Shown: positions 7,128-8,943 of the stretch, one piece after another
Position numbering within the stretch: the first letter of the stretch is position 1
Layout of the letters: every line of letters starts with the position of its first letter
Origin: Rhizobiales bacterium UBA697
GTDB lineage: Bacteria > Pseudomonadota > Alphaproteobacteria > Rhizobiales > Ancalomicrobiaceae
Reading direction: 5' to 3'
Length of the DNA: 8,943 nt
Assembly: GCA_002298965.1 (NCBI GenBank)
Contig: DBMN01000216.1
Span: 818-9,760 of the forward strand
Position numbers and translations under genes: made by a program
The notes under the pieces: generated by a model
The model's input: the letters and a program-made list of their open reading frames with translations, nothing else
Databases searched by the model: none
Told to the model about the DNA's origin: nothing

Positions 7128-7145
7128 GCATGCGCGCAGGCATGC
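7128..7145. repeat. paired GCATGC motifs in the aroA/FYDLN divergent region
   Basis: Two copies of the palindrome GCATGC (7128-7133 and 7140-7145), each followed by G, begin 12 bases apart. They could be an operator read on one DNA face or a 6-bp hairpin. No regulator is known to me for this pattern. Confidence 0.35.
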
Positions 7146-7195
7146 GTCATCCGAAGGAAGGGCTGGAATGCCGCGCTCCGAGGCGAAATCGGGTT

Positions 7196-7224
7196 TTGAC
7201 ACTCATGGTTTCTCGGACTAGAGG
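7196..7224 (+). promoter_or_regulatory. sigma-70-type promoter for the FYDLN-acid gene
   Basis: A perfect -35 box TTGACA (7196-7201), a 17-base spacer, then TAGAGG (7219-7224) as a weak -10 box. Alphaproteobacterial housekeeping promoters often have a strong -35 and a poor -10. Transcription would begin near 7231, about 30 bases before the GTG start. Confidence 0.6.
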
Positions 7225-7260
7225 GGAAGACCTTTCCATCTCCAATGAGCGAGACGATCC

Positions 7261-7629
7261 GTGGCGAAACCCGAACTCGGCACCAAGCGCCTCTGCCAGA
7301 ACTGCGGCACCAAGTACTACGACCTCAACCGCGATCCGATTCTGTGCCCCAAGTGCGGAACGGCCTTCACGATCTCGGCGGTGGCGCTGCGCGCCAAGGC
7401 CGCCCCGGTCGAGGAAGAGGAAGAGATCGAGACCGAGGAGGCCCAGGTCGACTTCGTCAGCCTCGAGGAGGCCGATGCCGAACAGGGCGGCGGCGAGGAC
7501 GTGCCGGAGATCGAGGACGAAGAGATCGCCGACATCGGCGACGACGACACGTTCCTCGAAGCGGACGACGAGGACGAGGACATCGACGGCATCGACATCG
7601 ACGTCGAAACCGAAGACGAGGAGCGCTGA
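7261..7629 (+). CDS. FYDLN-acid family protein (TIGR02300), zinc ribbon with acidic tail
   Basis: A 122-residue protein of the alphaproteobacterial TIGR02300 family, function not established. The N-terminal third is conserved: AKPELGTKRLCQNCGTKYYDLNR and then DP, with C12-x2-C15 and C29-x2-C32, which look like a four-cysteine zinc ribbon; the family name motif FYDLN reads YYDLN here. From residue 50 to the end the chain is almost only acidic and small residues: by eye about 39 of 73 are Asp or Glu, and the only basic residue is the final Arg. This tail is probably disordered. The GTG start is the only one possible: an in-frame TGA stands at 7246 and no other start lies between. The Shine-Dalgarno is poor. 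It has its own promoter at 7196-7224, a hairpin terminator after it, and is divergent from aroA, the usual arrangement in Hyphomicrobiales. A zinc-dependent nucleic-acid or RNA-polymerase partner is conceivable but unproven. Confidence 0.92.
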   Translation: MAKPELGTKRLCQNCGTKYYDLNRDPILCPKCGTAFTISAVALRAKAAPVEEEEEIETEEAQVDFVSLEEADAEQGGGEDVPEIEDEEIADIGDDDTFLEADDEDEDIDGIDIDVETEDEER

Positions 7630-7645
7630 GGCGCTCCCGCCCCGG

Positions 7646-7671
7646 AAATCCGTCACTCTCGGACGGATTTT
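7646..7671 (+). terminator. terminator after the FYDLN-acid gene
   Basis: 7646-7654 (AAATCCGTC) pairs perfectly with 7662-7670 around a 7-base loop, and the right arm ends in TTTT (7668-7671). It lies 17 bases after the stop codon, so an intrinsic terminator is likely, though the T-run is short and part of it is in the stem. Confidence 0.65.
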
Positions 7672-7683
7672 CCACAGTTCTGC

Positions 7684-7709
7684 CCGTGACTTCGAAAAAA
7701 AAGTGACGG
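7684..7709. repeat. imperfect dyad around an A-tract upstream of tRNA-Ala
   Basis: CCGTGACTT (7684-7692) and AAGTGACGG (7701-7709) form an inverted repeat with only the central base mismatched. The arms are separated by 8 bases, and a run of eight A (7695-7702) runs from the spacer into the right arm. A third related heptamer, CCGTCAC, is at 7650-7656 in the preceding terminator. It may be an operator or an UP-like element for the tRNA gene. Confidence 0.35.
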
Positions 7710-7725
7710 TCCGAGCGAAAGGGGC

Positions 7726-7753
7726 TTGATCAGGGGCGGCGATGCCTTTAGAG
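7726..7753 (+). promoter_or_regulatory. possible tRNA-Ala promoter inside a hairpin
   Basis: TTGATC (7726-7731) and TTAGAG (7748-7753) are spaced 16 bases apart and could be -35 and -10 boxes, about 45 bases before the tRNA. The -10 candidate lies in the loop of a perfect 9-bp inverted repeat (7735-7743 with 7754-7762). Both matches are weak, so the promoter call is tentative; the inverted repeat is certain. Confidence 0.35.
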
Positions 7754-7797
7754 ATCGCCGCCGTCGCCGGGGTTACCCAAGCCCGGCCGGAGACAGT

Positions 7798-7873
<76 letters not shown>

Positions 7874-7884
7874 AATCTCCTCCG

Positions 7885-7911
7885 AAAGGCCCCGGTTCGC
7901 CGGGGCTTTTT
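7885..7911 (+). terminator. terminator of tRNA-Ala
   Basis: GCCCCGG (7889-7895) pairs perfectly with CCGGGGC (7900-7906) around a TTCG tetraloop, followed by five T (7907-7911). AAAG at 7885-7888 can extend the stem into the T-run. It lies 11 bases after the tRNA and is a classic intrinsic terminator; a weaker T-run in the opposite direction might also serve the minus-strand gene at 7971. Confidence 0.92.
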
Positions 7912-7970
7912 CGTTTTCCGATCCTGACGCCGATCTCCGAGGCCTTCGCGGTCGCACGCCTCGCCGGCGA

Positions 7971-8279
7971 TCAGCCGGAGGCGGCGTTCAGCATGGCGAC
8001 GACGGCGTAGACCTGCAGCACGATGCCGAGGACGAGGGCCACGGCGAAGAGCTTCCACAGGAGGCCCGCCGAGGCGGCGAAGGCGAGGGCGGAGCCGCCG
8101 AGGGGACCCGCGATCGCCACCAGCGCCTCGCCGACCATCATGGTGATCAGCAGGCGGGCGTGGACCTCGGAGGCGACGGTGCCGGCGTCGTTGGCCATGG
8201 CGCCGGCCATCAGCGACATGACGAACCAGACGGCCGCCAGGCCCAGCCAGACGACGGTGAAGACGATACCGAGAATCAC
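7971..8279 (-). CDS. small three-helix membrane protein, unknown function
   Basis: I do not recognise this family. With a GTG start at 8279 the product is 102 residues. It has three hydrophobic segments: about 2-25 (ILGIVFTVVWLGLAAVWFVM and on), about 43-68, and about 73-98. Only about 18-20 polar residues separate the first two, so nearly the whole protein is in the inner membrane. The frame is open back to 8369 (132 residues), but that extension is Arg/Pro-rich and has no ribosome site. The GTG has GGAGGGA 6 bases upstream and starts directly at the first helix, so I prefer it. A plausible promoter sits at 8329-8356. No charged motif or catalytic residue stands out. Coding bias and a good start support a real gene. 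Confidence 0.72.
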   Translation of the reverse strand: MILGIVFTVVWLGLAAVWFVMSLMAGAMANDAGTVASEVHARLLITMMVGEALVAIAGPLGGSALAFAASAGLLWKLFAVALVLGIVLQVYAVVAMLNAASG

Positions 8280-8285
8280 GCGACG

Positions 8286-8292
8286 TCCCTCC
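8286..8292 (-). promoter_or_regulatory. ribosome binding site that selects the GTG start at 8279
   Basis: Read on the minus strand this is GGAGGGA, 6 bases before GTG. It is the strongest Shine-Dalgarno near this gene and argues against the upstream ATG starts. Confidence 0.7.
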
Positions 8293-8328
8293 GTCGGTCG
8301 ACGCCGCCCGACGCGGCGCCTCTCGCCC

Positions 8329-8356
8329 ATCCTATTGGGGCGGGCCGCGACGGCAA
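8329..8356 (-). promoter_or_regulatory. candidate promoter of the small membrane protein gene
   Basis: On the minus strand: TTGCCG (8356-8351), a 16-base spacer, then TAGGAT (8334-8329). Each box matches the sigma-70 consensus at 4 of 6 positions. Transcription would start about 40 bases before the GTG. Confidence 0.42.
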
Positions 8357-8424
8357 GGGGCGGCGTCACCAGCCTTCGTTAAGCATTCGCGGGCAGGATG
8401 AAGGGATGCCGCCAGCCGTCGTAT

Positions 8425-8428
8425 GGAG
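8425..8428 (+). promoter_or_regulatory. ribosome binding site favouring the ATG at 8438
   Basis: GGAG ends 9 bases before ATG 8438. The other in-frame ATG (8423) overlaps this site and has no Shine-Dalgarno of its own, so 8438 is the better start. Confidence 0.5.
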
Positions 8429-8437
8429 TATCCGGCC

Positions 8438-8638
8438 ATGCTGCCTCACGTTCTCGAACGTCTCGAAGTCCTGAAGGCCGAAATTTCGGCGATCGATCCC
8501 GAAGGGCGCACCGACGCCGCCGACCGGGTGGCCGCGATCGCGGTCGCCCTGCGCGCCGAGCTGGCCGGCCTCGTCCCGGCGATGGCGTCGACGAAAGGCC
8601 ATCGTCCAGAAGCGGTCTCGACCTCTACGGCGGCTTGA
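8438..8638 (+). CDS. small helical protein, unknown function, related to the next gene
   Basis: A 66-residue protein (71 if the ATG at 8423 is used) that I do not recognise. Residues 1-45 look like one or two amphipathic helices rich in Leu, Ala, Glu and Arg (VLERLEVLKAEI, then VAAIAVALRAELAGL); the last 18 or so residues are Ser/Thr/Pro-rich and probably unstructured. No cysteine, signal peptide or membrane segment. Its N-terminus resembles that of the following gene: VLERLEVLKA against ILEQLKVLRA, and both reach a G-L-V/L-P-A after the helices. That likeness and the ribosome site are the main evidence that it is a real gene, since it is short. The gap to the next gene is 87 bases, so a two-gene unit is possible. 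Confidence 0.55.
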   Translation: MLPHVLERLEVLKAEISAIDPEGRTDAADRVAAIAVALRAELAGLVPAMASTKGHRPEAVSTSTAA

Positions 8639-8671
8639 TTCTCCTCGATTTTCCGTGCGAGGCTGACGTTC

Positions 8672-8693
8672 CGTGACCGCGGAGGCGGTCGCG
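8672..8693 (+). other. hairpin between the two small helical-protein genes
   Basis: GACCGC (8675-8680) pairs with GCGGTC (8685-8690) around GGAG; a T-G and two further pairs extend it to 9 bp. No T-run follows. TTCCGTG occurs just upstream at 8651-8657 and again at 8669-8675, overlapping the stem. Role unknown; it may be chance. Confidence 0.3.
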
Positions 8694-8725
8694 TGTACGT
8701 GCGTCTCCCGGGGAGGGGAAGTGTC

Positions 8726-8943
8726 ATGCCGACGGAAATCCTCGAGCAACTGAAAGTTCTGCGTGCCAACGTCGCCGAGGCGTTGAAGAAGGATCCGCGC
8801 TATCTGACGCTGCAGGCCCTCGACAAATCGATCGCCGAGATCGGAGGCGTTCTGTCGGCCTCGGGTCTCCTGCCGGCCGAGAAGACCGCGGCCGCACCGC
8901 AGCCGCTCGCCGGCCTCGACGCGCCGGCCAAGGCCGCGCCTGC
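8726..8943 (+). CDS. helical protein, unknown function, 3' end cut by window
   Basis: The frame is open from ATG 8726 to the window end (72 full codons seen). A strong GAGGGGA (8713-8719) ends 6 bases before the ATG. Residues 1-50 form a likely helical hairpin: MPTEILEQLKVLRANVAEAL, then KKDPRYLTLQALDKSIAEIG, then GVLSAS. After about residue 52 the chain becomes an Ala/Pro-rich linker (AEKTAAAPQPLAGL and on), so another domain probably follows beyond the window. A DPRY-x-x-LQALDKSI-like segment before an Ala/Pro linker is, as far as I recall, found in alphaproteobacterial proteins that end in a winged-helix-like domain, but that part is not visible and the guess is weak. It appears to be a diverged paralogue of the gene at 8438. 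Confidence 0.65.
   Translation, partial: MPTEILEQLKVLRANVAEALKKDPRYLTLQALDKSIAEIGGVLSASGLLPAEKTAAAPQPLAGLDAPAKAAP

Noticed and set aside
5659..7143. Long minus-strand frame of 494 codons overlapping aroA
   Set aside because: Shadow of aroA in another frame; Arg/Pro-rich with no EPSPS motifs.
8280..8369. N-terminal 30-residue extension of the small membrane protein
   Set aside because: Arg/Pro-rich, no Shine-Dalgarno, and it overlaps the candidate promoter and the strong ribosome site for GTG 8279.
8379..8386. TTAAGCAT resembling a CtrA half-site (TTAACCAT)
   Set aside because: One mismatch and no second half-site at the expected spacing; too short to claim.

Overview
This is high-GC DNA from an alphaproteobacterium, most likely a member of the Hyphomicrobiales (Rhizobiales). 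The case rests on three things: an EPSP synthase of the class II type best known from Agrobacterium CP4, a FYDLN-acid (TIGR02300) protein encoded divergently from aroA, and a DnaN whose N-terminus reads like rhizobial clamps. No insertion sequences, phage genes or CRISPR arrays are visible. This is core chromosome, with a few uncharacterised small genes at the right-hand end.

Layout. Positions 2-1504 (+) hold the 3' nine-tenths of an ActP-type sodium:solute (acetate) symporter. A GC-rich spacer of 346 bases with two strong hairpins follows. Next is a two-gene operon (+): a 604-residue cNMP-like/CBS/DUF294 nucleotidyltransferase-fold protein (1851-3665), and a DEDDh 3'-5' exonuclease (3676-4347) whose Shine-Dalgarno sequence overlaps the preceding stop codon. 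dnaN, the beta sliding clamp, follows (4493-5641, +). It converges on aroA (5733-7079, -) across a perfect 14-bp terminator stem that works in both directions. Divergent from aroA is the FYDLN-acid protein (7261-7629, +) with a good sigma-70-type promoter. Then come a tRNA-Ala(GGC) gene (7798-7873, +) with its own terminator, a 102-residue membrane protein (7971-8279, -), and two short related helical proteins in tandem (8438-8638 and 8726 to the end, +), the second cut by the window edge.

How the genes fit together. The symporter, DUF294 protein and exonuclease form a neighbourhood that I recall from other proteobacteria, for example Pseudomonas PA3232-PA3235. It probably links acetate or carboxylate uptake to a sensory NTase-like regulator; the exonuclease's role there is unknown. 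aroA (shikimate pathway) and the FYDLN gene keep an old alphaproteobacterial pairing. However, the cmk-rpsA genes usually found after aroA are replaced by a converging dnaN, which suggests a rearrangement breakpoint.

I see no convincing complete new system. The best leads are the NTase/exonuclease module, a possible clamp-binding hexapeptide in the exonuclease next to dnaN, the structured spacer after actP, the zinc-ribbon/acidic-tail protein, and the tandem small paralogues.
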